From NCBI GenBank assembly GCA_002339125.1, contig DDJQ01000047.1, forward strand, positions 1 through 8,353: a DNA stretch of 8,353 bases, given 5' to 3'. Positions 1 through 5,417 of this stretch are shown piece by piece. Made by a program: the position numbers and the translations under genes. Source of the DNA: Alteromonadaceae bacterium UBA2620 (lineage in GTDB: Bacteria > Pseudomonadota > Gammaproteobacteria > Enterobacterales > Alteromonadaceae). Below the pieces are notes generated by a model. The model was given only the letters and a program-made list of their open reading frames with translations. It did no database searches and had not been told where the DNA came from. Position 1 is the first letter of the stretch, and each line of letters begins with the position of its first letter.

Positions 1-30
1 GGGGTCAGAGTCTGAGGTATCCCCACGAAT
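1..30 (+). repeat. Left terminal inverted repeat of the IS
   Basis: It pairs with 1327-1356 over 30 bp with one mismatch at position 18 (T here, G in the complement of the right end). That mismatch removes the GATC (Dam) site that the right end keeps. IS10 carries GATC at the corresponding place in its ends. Confidence 0.9.
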
Positions 31-71
31 AATATAACGATATCAGTGAGATAAAAAAGGTAGGAACATTC

Positions 72-182
72 ATGACGTTTGGTGATCAGATCAATCGCCA
101 AACTTCACCGAGGCCAAACAATCATGAATGCACTATCTATTGTGAACAAAGTCGTATCGCTTGTCAGCTACACTATGCATAA
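72..182 (+). other. Possible leader ORF overlapping the transposase start
   Basis: ATG at 72 has an AGGA ribosome site at 62-65 (6-nt spacing) and opens a 36-codon frame ending with TAA at 180-182. It runs through the leader hairpin and overlaps the transposase start in another frame. Ribosomes on it would unfold the hairpin, so it could couple or compete with transposase translation. The peptide resembles no family I know, and the frame could be chance. Confidence 0.22.
77..103 (+). promoter_or_regulatory. Hairpin with two Dam sites in the transposase leader
   Basis: Arms GTTTGGTGAT (77-86) and ATCGCCAAAC (94-103) form a 10-bp stem with one G-U pair and a 7-nt loop, seven bases before the GAGG ribosome site at 110-113. 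GATC occurs at 84-87 and 89-92. IS10 and IS50 use leader structure and Dam methylation to keep transposase low. A similar role here is inferred from position. A weak inward -10 (TATAAC, 33-38) lies upstream without a recognisable -35. Confidence 0.45.
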
Positions 183-1320
183 ATCTCGTCGGGATGCGGT
201 AACGGTGTGCGTCAAAAGCCTGCTTAGTGGAAGCGCTGCAACCGTAACCAGCATAGGTCGTGGGATTAGTACTAAAGCTTTTGAAAAGCATCGGATTAAA
301 CGTGCCGACCGCTTACTCTCAAACTCGCATTTGTTAAGTGAAACACCGCTTATCTATGCATCGATATGCCAACTATTTTGCGGCAATACAACACGCCCTG
401 TTATCTCAATCGATTGGTCAGATTTAGACGACCGTAAAGCGCATTTTCTTTTACGTGCAGCAATATCTTTAAAAGGCCGGCCTATCACACTTTATCAAGA
501 AGTGCATTGCAATAAGACCAAAGAGAAACCGGCTACGCACAAGGCATTTTTAAAGAGGTTACACGCTATATTACCTCGTCACTGTCGGCCTATTATCGTC
601 ACCGACGCAGGGTATAAATCGCCTTGGTTCAGAGAAGTACTAGCACTAGGGTGGGATATTGTCGGTCGCGTTCGCAAACCGCATTTTTACTCGCTTGATA
701 GCGGCAATACGTGGCAGTGTATTCGTCACCTTTATGACCAAGCAACCTGTCGACCAAAGCGTTTTGATAGCAGCCAAATAGTAAGGAGCAACCCCTTTAC
801 CTGCACGCTAGTTCTGTTTAAACAGAAAGCGAAAGGACGATATGCTTCAAATCCAGATGGTACACGCAAAGCCTCAAAACGCTCAAAAGTCCATGCGCAA
901 GGCGCGAAAGACCCGTGGCTATTAGCGACATCACTAGAATCTCACCGACGCTTATCGAAACAGGTCGTTGCTATTTATCGCCAGCGCATGCAGATTGAAG
1001 AAGGGTTTAGAGACATGAAAAGTACGAAGTTTGGGCTTGGCTATGAGCAGAATAAAAGCGTGAAAAAGCAGCGTCTAACGATACTGGTATTGCTGACGAC
1101 GTTAGCGTCACTCGTGGCAATATTACTGGGTATGATGCTCGTCTCTTCAAATAAACATCGGCGATTCCAAGCCAATACAGAAACTAGAAGCGTGTTGTCA
1201 TTCCATTACCTTGGACTCAGGGCTGTCGCTTGCCGAATACGATTCACTATGCGACAGTGGAAAGCTGCACTCAAATGTTACAGCTCCACAGTTGACGCCG
1301 CCTGGGCCGGAGGTACATGA
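124..1320 (+). CDS. IS4-family transposase, IS10 group
   Basis: This DDE transposase carries out cut-and-paste movement of the surrounding IS. From ATG 124 it has 398 residues, close to the 402 of the IS10 transposase. It shares the IS10-like stretch TKAFEKHRIKRADRLL near residues 50-65. Catalytic residues are D97 (SIDWSD), D161 (VTDAGY) and E292. E292 sits in the family YREK signature, with Y285, R288, E292 and K299 in the exact Y-x2-R-x3-E-x6-K spacing. The frame is open from TTG 79, but ATG 124 has GAGG ten bases upstream and matches IS10 transposase length better. The stop lies six bases before the right inverted repeat, as expected for a compact IS. No frameshift or missing catalytic residue is seen. 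Expression is probably limited by the leader hairpin and Dam sites. Confidence 0.93.
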   Translation: MNALSIVNKVVSLVSYTMHKSRRDAVTVCVKSLLSGSAATVTSIGRGISTKAFEKHRIKRADRLLSNSHLLSETPLIYASICQLFCGNTTRPVISIDWSDLDDRKAHFLLRAAISLKGRPITLYQEVHCNKTKEKPATHKAFLKRLHAILPRHCRPIIVTDAGYKSPWFREVLALGWDIVGRVRKPHFYSLDSGNTWQCIRHLYDQATCRPKRFDSSQIVRSNPFTCTLVLFKQKAKGRYASNPDGTRKASKRSKVHAQGAKDPWLLATSLESHRRLSKQVVAIYRQRMQIEEGFRDMKSTKFGLGYEQNKSVKKQRLTILVLLTTLASLVAILLGMMLVSSNKHRRFQANTETRSVLSFHYLGLRAVACRIRFTMRQWKAALKCYSSTVDAAWAGGT

Positions 1321-1326
1321 AGTTAA

Positions 1327-1356
1327 ATTCGTGGGGATCCCTCAGACTCTGACCCC
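1327..1356 (-). repeat. Right terminal inverted repeat of the IS
   Basis: It is the inverted copy of 1-30 with one mismatch. It contains GGATCC, so it keeps a Dam GATC site at 1336-1339 that the left end lacks. Its outer 11 bp (1346-1356) are also the first unit of a run of GACCCC motifs spaced 14 bp apart. Confidence 0.9.
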
Positions 1357-1392
1357 ATGATTTTGACCCCATGATTTTGACCCCATTATTTT
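1351..1392. repeat. Three 14-bp tandem repeats at the IS edge
   Basis: Units GACCCCATGATTTT (1351-1364), the same again (1365-1378) and GACCCCATTATTTT (1379-1392, one change). On the minus strand each reads GGGGTCA plus an AT-rich spacer. The last unit reaches the first two bases of the GMC stop codon, and the first shares its GACCCC with the IS end. The array fills the space between the IS and the oxidoreductase gene. Confidence 0.85.
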
Positions 1393-3004
1393 AATTCTGG
1401 TCGTTGCGGATCCATTCTGCTGCGCGTTCGGCAATCATAATGGTTGGCGCATTGGTATTGCCGCCAACCAGAGATGGCATAACCGACGCGTCAACCACCC
1501 TTAAACCAGCCACATTGCGTACCCGCAACTTGCTGTCTACCACTGCCATGGGGTCATCATCGGCGCCCATTTTACAGGTGCCCACCGGGTGATAGATGGT
1601 TTCGGCTCGCTCGCGAATAAAGTCAGCAATATCTTCGTCTGACTCCAGGCGGTGCTCGCCGATACTCAGGTAACCCTCATATTGTGCAAAGGCTTCGCTG
1701 GTAAGTATTTTTTGGGCCCATTTTACTGCGTCGATCATCACCTTAAGATCGTCGTCTTCGCTCAGGTAATTGGGCTGAATTGAAGGGTGATCGGCCGGGT
1801 GATTACTTTGTAGGGTAATTTCGCCGCGGCTCTTCGGGTATAACGCGCAAACATGCAAGCCATAACCAAAGCCATGCACAAAACGCCGGCCGTGATCCTG
1901 CAAAATAGCCGGTAAAAAGTGGAACTGAATATCCGGCGATGCCTGCGCCAGTGACGAGCGTACAAAACCGCCGCCCTCGGCCACGTTGGACGAAAAAATA
2001 TAATCCCGTTTAAATAAATAGCGACATGCCGCTTTGATGTAGCGTGGCAGCATTCTGGCCGCAATGGGATAACCCAGAGGTTGCTTACTGCGGTATTGCA
2101 CAATGGCATCAAGGTGGTCCTGCAGGTTTTTGCCCACGCCGGGTAAATCCTGCTGCACGTAAATGCCTTTGTCTTCCAGTTCACTGGCCGGGCCGATCCC
2201 CGATAACATCAGCAAATGGGGCGAATTGATAGCACCGGCGCTAAGAATGACCTCGCGGGACGCCATTAAACGCATGGCCCTTCCTTTACACCTCACCTGC
2301 ACACCGGTGGCGCGCTGTTGTTTAATAAGCACTCGTTCAGCCAGGGCTGAAGTAATAATGATAAGGTTGCCGCGCTGACGTGCATCAGTGAGATACGCTT
2401 TCGCGGTAGAACAGCGCTGGCCGTTGCGCTGCGTAACCTGGTAGTAACCCAGACCCTCACGGTCACGACGGTTGAAGTCTTCACGCACGGGCAGATCAAC
2501 GTATCTTGCGGCATTAACGAAGGCATCGGACACCTCAGCGGTATGACGCAGATTATTTACATCCAGCGGGCCGCCCACACCGTGATATTCATCGGCACCG
2601 CCACAGTAATTCTCTGCGCGCTTAAAATACGGCAGAACTGACTCGAAGTCCCATCCATCAGCCCCTTGCGCTGCCCAGTGGTCATAATCCTCGGCCTGGC
2701 CACGAATATAACACATAGCATTAATTGAGCTGGAGCCGCCGAGCGTTTTGCCCCTTGGCCAGAATAGCTCTCTGTCGTTCAGTGCCGGTTGTGGTTCGGT
2801 GTTGTATCCCCAGCCAATGCTGTCGAAACGCGCCAGTAGTGATAAGCCAAAGGGGATATGAATAAACGGGTTACGATCGCTACTGCCTGCTTCAACCAGA
2901 CATACCCGAATCATCGGGTTTTCGGTTAAACGCGCCGCCAGCACCGCACCGGCAGAACCACCACCGATGATCACATAGTCGAATTGTTGAACAGGAATAT
3001 GCAT
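1391..3004 (-). CDS. GMC-family FAD-dependent alcohol/choline dehydrogenase
   Basis: This flavoprotein oxidises an alcohol to an aldehyde with FAD. Its 537 residues match the AlkJ/BetA branch of the GMC family. It starts with an FAD-binding Rossmann motif (GGGSAG, 14-19, with acidic E38 at the end of the second strand). GMC signature 1 (GKTLGGSSSIN) lies near 85-95 and signature 2 (GAINSPHLLMLSGIG) at 257-271. The C-terminus has YHPVGTCKMG with the likely catalytic H472, and GGNTNAPT with the partner N518. No signal peptide is visible, so it is probably cytoplasmic or membrane-associated. Substrate cannot be told from sequence; medium- or long-chain alcohols are plausible because a FadR-like site lies 53 bp upstream and over a possible promoter. 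ATG 3004 was chosen because the Rossmann strand begins nine residues later. Its ribosome site (GGGTGA) is weak. The gene is monocistronic and divergent from the DUF1439 gene. Confidence 0.93.
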   Translation of the reverse strand: MHIPVQQFDYVIIGGGSAGAVLAARLTENPMIRVCLVEAGSSDRNPFIHIPFGLSLLARFDSIGWGYNTEPQPALNDRELFWPRGKTLGGSSSINAMCYIRGQAEDYDHWAAQGADGWDFESVLPYFKRAENYCGGADEYHGVGGPLDVNNLRHTAEVSDAFVNAARYVDLPVREDFNRRDREGLGYYQVTQRNGQRCSTAKAYLTDARQRGNLIIITSALAERVLIKQQRATGVQVRCKGRAMRLMASREVILSAGAINSPHLLMLSGIGPASELEDKGIYVQQDLPGVGKNLQDHLDAIVQYRSKQPLGYPIAARMLPRYIKAACRYLFKRDYIFSSNVAEGGGFVRSSLAQASPDIQFHFLPAILQDHGRRFVHGFGYGLHVCALYPKSRGEITLQSNHPADHPSIQPNYLSEDDDLKVMIDAVKWAQKILTSEAFAQYEGYLSIGEHRLESDEDIADFIRERAETIYHPVGTCKMGADDDPMAVVDSKLRVRNVAGLRVVDASVMPSLVGGNTNAPTIMIAERAAEWIRNDQN

Positions 3005-3056
3005 TGTTCACCCGCTGTTGAATGGTTAAGCCGGTCAAATTACTCTCGTCTTTACC

Positions 3057-3073
3057 AACTGATTGTACCAGTT
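3057..3073 (-). promoter_or_regulatory. FadR-like operator over an extended -10
   Basis: The minus strand reads AACTGGTACAATCAGTT, an imperfect palindrome whose outer arms extend to 3056-3074 (CAACTG/CAGTTG). It agrees with the FadR-type pattern AACTGGTACGACCAGTT, as I recall it, at 15 of 17 positions. FadR is the long-chain acyl-CoA-responsive regulator of fatty-acid genes in Enterobacterales, Vibrionales and Alteromonadales. The left half also forms TGGTACAAT, an extended -10 (TGnTATAAT-like) reading toward the GMC gene, so a bound protein would cover the promoter. No good -35 is seen. Confidence 0.42.
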
Positions 3074-3092
3074 GAACTTACGCTACGCCATT

Positions 3093-3104
3093 GTCGCCGG
3101 CGAC
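3093..3104. promoter_or_regulatory. 12-bp perfect palindrome in the divergent intergenic region
   Basis: GTCGCCGGCGAC is a perfect palindrome followed by an A-run (AAAAAATTTT). It lies about midway between the two divergent genes and upstream of both proposed promoters. It could be an operator for a dimeric regulator. No family is assigned. Confidence 0.25.
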
Positions 3105-3121
3105 GCAAAAAATTTTAAGCC

Positions 3122-3151
3122 TTGAGCCAGTGTAAACAGCACTGTTATGAT
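3122..3151 (+). promoter_or_regulatory. Sigma-70 promoter for the DUF1439 gene
   Basis: -35 TTGAGC (3122-3127), 18-bp spacer, -10 TATGAT (3146-3151) preceded by TG at the extended -10 position. Transcription would start near 3158, leaving a leader of about 40 nt before the TTG start at 3200. Confidence 0.55.
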
Positions 3152-3199
3152 TTAGCGCAACAACGGGCTTGCCCCACTTTACTGTGTAAGGATTGATGT

Positions 3200-3940
3200 T
3201 TGTTACCTCCATTAAGCTGGCGCGACAGAGTGAATGCCCTGGTGGGCTATTGCCTGATTAAAAGCGGTCGTCTGCAGTACGATATATTCACCGAACAAGA
3301 GCTTAATGAACTCATCGCCCCACATTTCCCGTTTACTGAACCGTTAGCGGTGCCCATTGGCGAAGGTCACTTTACCTGCCTGGAAGCACAGCTCAGTATG
3401 CCCACCTCCACTAATCGGCTCACCGTGCAGATCCTCTGTGCCATTGAAGTCAAAGTGATGGGATCGCGAATATATAAGGCCCATGCGGCTGCAGGCATCA
3501 GCGCCCTGCCCAATTACTATCCGGCCAGTCGCTCATTGCACCTTACTGACACACGGGTAGATTTTATTCATTTACTCAACGACCAGTACTCACTGGTAAA
3601 AGACACTCAGTTTATTATTGATAAATTACTGCCGTTGCCGCTATCCGGTCTTGGTTCTTTACTTGGCCAGCCATTACGCTCGGCACTTAGTCTGGTGTCG
3701 GCGGGCTCTACCGATCAGGCACTCGATTACCTGAAACTCTATTTACACGGCAATACCCAACGTATTCTGGATTACCACAAACCCAGGCTGGCCAAAGAAC
3801 TACTCGCCAGGCTCGATGAGCGCGCATTGGAATACACCATGGATGACAACCACTGGCGGGAGTTTTTATTTGCGCGCTATGGCAAACGGGTAGCCGTAGA
3901 AGAAAACCAGCTCCGGTTTTTCTTTACTGAGCAGCCCTGA
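3200..3940 (+). CDS. DUF1439 / YceB-like protein
   Basis: This 246-residue protein of unknown function resembles Escherichia coli YceB (DUF1439) along residues of about 25-165. QYDIFTEQELNELIA matches the YceB start pattern QYTITEQEINQ, and the LLPLPLSGLGSLLGQPL stretch corresponds to the YceB segment around LLPYLNQSLRNYF. The remaining C-terminal 80 residues are an extension that YceB lacks, rich in Leu, Arg and Glu. YceB is a lipoprotein, but here there is no lipobox and only a short weakly hydrophobic start, so location is uncertain. TTG 3200 is used because an in-frame TGA lies two codons upstream and AAGGA (3188-3192) is seven bases away. An ATG at 3196 is out of frame and closes quickly. 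The stop codon is inside the first unit of a 20-bp tandem array. The similarity was recognised by eye, without a profile search. Confidence 0.72.
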   Translation: MLPPLSWRDRVNALVGYCLIKSGRLQYDIFTEQELNELIAPHFPFTEPLAVPIGEGHFTCLEAQLSMPTSTNRLTVQILCAIEVKVMGSRIYKAHAAAGISALPNYYPASRSLHLTDTRVDFIHLLNDQYSLVKDTQFIIDKLLPLPLSGLGSLLGQPLRSALSLVSAGSTDQALDYLKLYLHGNTQRILDYHKPRLAKELLARLDERALEYTMDDNHWREFLFARYGKRVAVEENQLRFFFTEQP

Positions 3941-4030
3941 GCTTAGAAAGACAGCCCTGAGCGCATCGAAACAGCCCTGAGCGAATAAAGACAGCTCTGA
4001 GCGAATAAAGACAACGCTGAGCCAGTGCAC
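3931..4030. repeat. Five-unit 20-bp tandem repeat
   Basis: Units start at 3931, 3951, 3971, 3991 and 4011. The consensus is ACAGCCCTGAGCGAATAAAG; the third and fourth units differ by one base and the outer ones have drifted. CTGAGC recurs exactly every 20 bp (3937, 3957, 3977, 3997, 4017), with one extra copy at 3927. The array begins over the last codons and stop of the DUF1439 gene and ends about 20 bp before a -10-like element for the next gene. The period is not a multiple of three and no believable ORF crosses it. Confidence 0.85.
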
Positions 4031-4047
4031 ACAGGTGCCTGTTAGGC

Positions 4048-4053
4048 TATACT
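4048..4053 (+). promoter_or_regulatory. Possible -10 element for rsgA
   Basis: TATACT lies just after the 20-bp array and about 155 bp before the rsgA start. No good -35 is found at the right distance, so this would be a weak or activated promoter. It would give a leader of about 145 nt that includes the short ORF at 4087 and the hairpins after it. Confidence 0.3.
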
Positions 4054-4086
4054 CCATAACGTCGAATAACGGTTAGGAGAATATTG

Positions 4087-4125
4087 ATGATTGTCGTCAC
4101 CCTGACCGGGCTATGGGCTAACTAA
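4087..4125 (+). CDS. Possible 12-residue leader peptide upstream of rsgA
   Basis: The frame encodes MIVVTLTGLWAN and stops at TAA 4123. It has a strong ribosome site, AGGAG at 4075-4079, seven bases before ATG, better than that of many full genes here. It is followed at once by nested inverted repeats. The stop-codon stretch TAACTAA (4119-4125) is complementary to TTAGTTA, which occurs twice around the rsgA ribosome site (4189-4195 and 4200-4206). This arrangement fits a leader peptide that controls access to rsgA. There is no run of one amino acid as in classic biosynthetic attenuators, and the peptide matches none I know. Confidence 0.4.
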   Translation: MIVVTLTGLWAN

Positions 4126-4146
4126 ACCGCCCTTTTACTGCCCGGT
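4105..4146 (+). promoter_or_regulatory. Nested inverted repeats in the rsgA leader
   Basis: Outer arms ACCGGGC (4105-4111) and GCCCGGT (4140-4146) are perfectly complementary. Inside them GGGC (4115-4118) pairs with GCCC (4129-4132). The 5' arm lies within the 12-codon ORF, so a translating ribosome would keep it open. The freed 3' arm GCCCGG could then pair with CCGGGGC at 4154-4160, an alternative fold typical of switch-like leaders. Confidence 0.4.
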
Positions 4147-4155
4147 ACTAATGCC

Positions 4156-4169
4156 GGGGCCTTTGCCCC
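4156..4169 (+). promoter_or_regulatory. Short GC hairpin in the rsgA leader
   Basis: GGGGC, loop CTTT, GCCCC forms a compact 5-bp stem followed by CTTAATG. The missing T-run argues against a strong intrinsic terminator. A pause hairpin, or one half of an alternative pairing with 4140-4145, is more likely. Confidence 0.35.
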
Positions 4170-4205
4170 CTTAATGAAAACATTAACGTTAGTTAAGGGT
4201 TAGTT

Positions 4206-5246
4206 ATGACTAATTTTCAACTTCTCGCCGCCATGGGCTGGCGACCTTTTTTCCAGCAACAACTTACTCTTGAAGAGTGGGATCAAATAATCCCAGCCAG
4301 AGTCACTGAACAACATAAATCTCAGCTGACCGTAGCAGCGGATCCGCATACCTTTACCTTGCCAATCACGCCTGCCATGCCACCTCTGGTCGTTGGCGAC
4401 TGGATATTGCTGAACGAAAATAAACAGTTTGTGCGCTTGCTCGAGCGGTACAGCTGTTTTAAACGCAAATCAGCCGGCACCGGTTATGAATGGCAGTTAA
4501 TTGCAGCCAATGTGGATACGGCATTTATCGTTTGTTCCATGAACGAAGACTTCAATCCCAGCCGCATCGAGCGCTACCTGGCACTCGCACAAGCGGCCGA
4601 CGCAGAACCGGTGGTAGTGTTAACCAAAGCCGACCTGACTGATGAGCCCGAAAGCTGGCGCGACAATGTCCGCCGCATCGATAAACAGTTGCAGGTGATC
4701 ACGGTTAACGCGCTGGAGAATAGCAGCATGGATGCGTTAAGCGACTGGCTAAAACCCGGTAATACGGTGGTCATGCTTGGCTCTTCCGGGGTAGGCAAAT
4801 CAACGCTTACCAATACTTTACTGGGTGAATTCCGTCAGTCTACGCAAGGTATTCGTGTGGATGATGCTAAAGGGCGTCATACCACTACCGGGCGCTCACT
4901 TTTCCCCTTACCACAGGGCGGACTCATTCTCGATACACCAGGTATGCGGGAATTACAGTTAGCTGATTGTCATGATGGGATTGTCTCGGCGTTTGCCGAT
5001 ATCCAGCTCTTAGCCGAGGCGTGCCGATTTGCCGACTGTCAGCACGATCAGGAGCCCGGTTGCGCAGTTCAGGCCGCCGTGGAACAAGGCTCTCTGGACT
5101 CGAGGCGATTGTCCAATTACCAGAAATTGCTCCGCGAAGATGCGCTTAACTCCGCCTCACTCGCTCAGAAAAGGGCTAAGGATAAAGCCTTTACCCGGTT
5201 TGTGAACTTTTCGCAAAAAGAGTCGCGAAAATTTAAAGGCCGCTAA
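4206..5246 (+). CDS. rsgA: RsgA-family ribosome small-subunit-dependent GTPase
   Basis: This 346-residue circularly permuted GTPase is of the RsgA/YjeQ family, which binds the 30S subunit and helps its late maturation in the cytoplasm. An OB-fold region covers about residues 30-85. The GTPase motifs come in permuted order: G4 TKAD (140-143), G1 P-loop GSSGVGKST (192-200), G2 HTTTGR (225-230) and G3 DTPG (243-246). A zinc-binding set follows at C273, C278, H280 and C286. The N-terminus (GWRPFFQQQL) is unlike the basic leader of E. coli RsgA and fits the second, paralogous type found in several marine gammaproteobacteria. A housekeeping rsgA may therefore lie elsewhere, and the gene symbol is given at family level. 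AAGGG at 4195-4199 is six bases before ATG. The gene appears monocistronic, with a leader that may control its translation and a terminator behind it. Confidence 0.92.
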   Translation: MTNFQLLAAMGWRPFFQQQLTLEEWDQIIPARVTEQHKSQLTVAADPHTFTLPITPAMPPLVVGDWILLNENKQFVRLLERYSCFKRKSAGTGYEWQLIAANVDTAFIVCSMNEDFNPSRIERYLALAQAADAEPVVVLTKADLTDEPESWRDNVRRIDKQLQVITVNALENSSMDALSDWLKPGNTVVMLGSSGVGKSTLTNTLLGEFRQSTQGIRVDDAKGRHTTTGRSLFPLPQGGLILDTPGMRELQLADCHDGIVSAFADIQLLAEACRFADCQHDQEPGCAVQAAVEQGSLDSRRLSNYQKLLREDALNSASLAQKRAKDKAFTRFVNFSQKESRKFKGR

Positions 5247-5273
5247 AGCTGGCTGAAGACTTTGGTTAGTCGT

Positions 5274-5311
5274 ATGCATCGGTCGTTCAGCACTGACGAC
5301 TGATGCATTTT
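5274..5311 (+). terminator. Rho-independent terminator after rsgA
   Basis: Arms 5274-5286 and 5296-5308 form a 13-bp stem with one G-U pair around a 9-nt loop, followed by TTTT and CTCT. It begins 28 bp after the rsgA stop. The stem is AT-rich at its base, so efficiency is uncertain. Confidence 0.65.
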
Positions 5312-5417
5312 CTCTGTTAAGCCTCCCAGCCACTGCATCAATATCTCTAAAGAAAACATTGATTTGTTCAATTGGTGAGCAGAACGTAAATCAGGATAAC
5401 CAGAATAAGGAAAAATA

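Larger units (their letters stand above)
1..1356 (+). mobile_element. IS4-family (IS10-group) insertion sequence, complete
   Basis: A single transposase gene fills the element, and near-perfect 30-bp inverted repeats (29/30) lie at 1-30 and 1327-1356. The inner part of each end reads CTGAGG(T/G)ATCCCC, which resembles the known IS10 end CTGAGAGATCCCC, so the functional tips may be 12 and 1345 rather than 1 and 1356. The 11 bp outside those tips (GGGGTCAGAGT and its complement) are inverted copies of each other and not direct repeats. No target duplication can therefore be read from the IS10-type boundaries. If the element really ends at 1 and 1356, its left flank is outside the window. It sits tail-to-tail with the GMC oxidoreductase gene, just beyond that gene's stop, and does not interrupt it. 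The transposase motifs are intact, so the element may be active. Confidence 0.9.

Noticed and set aside
1762..2184. 140-codon minus-strand ORF
   Set aside because: It lies inside the GMC oxidoreductase in another frame, has no recognisable domain, and the host gene's signatures are continuous across it.
3931..4030. CRISPR array
   Set aside because: The 20-bp units are contiguous with no unique spacers between them, so this is a simple tandem repeat.
3866..4057. 63-codon minus-strand ORF over the 20-bp array
   Set aside because: The repeat period is not a multiple of three, so the encoded residues do not repeat; it is antisense to the DUF1439 end and has no good support.
5359..5392. Sigma-70 promoter before the amidohydrolase remnant
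   Set aside because: TTGATT or TTGTTC could serve as -35, but the best -10 at proper spacing (TAAATC) matches only about half of the consensus.
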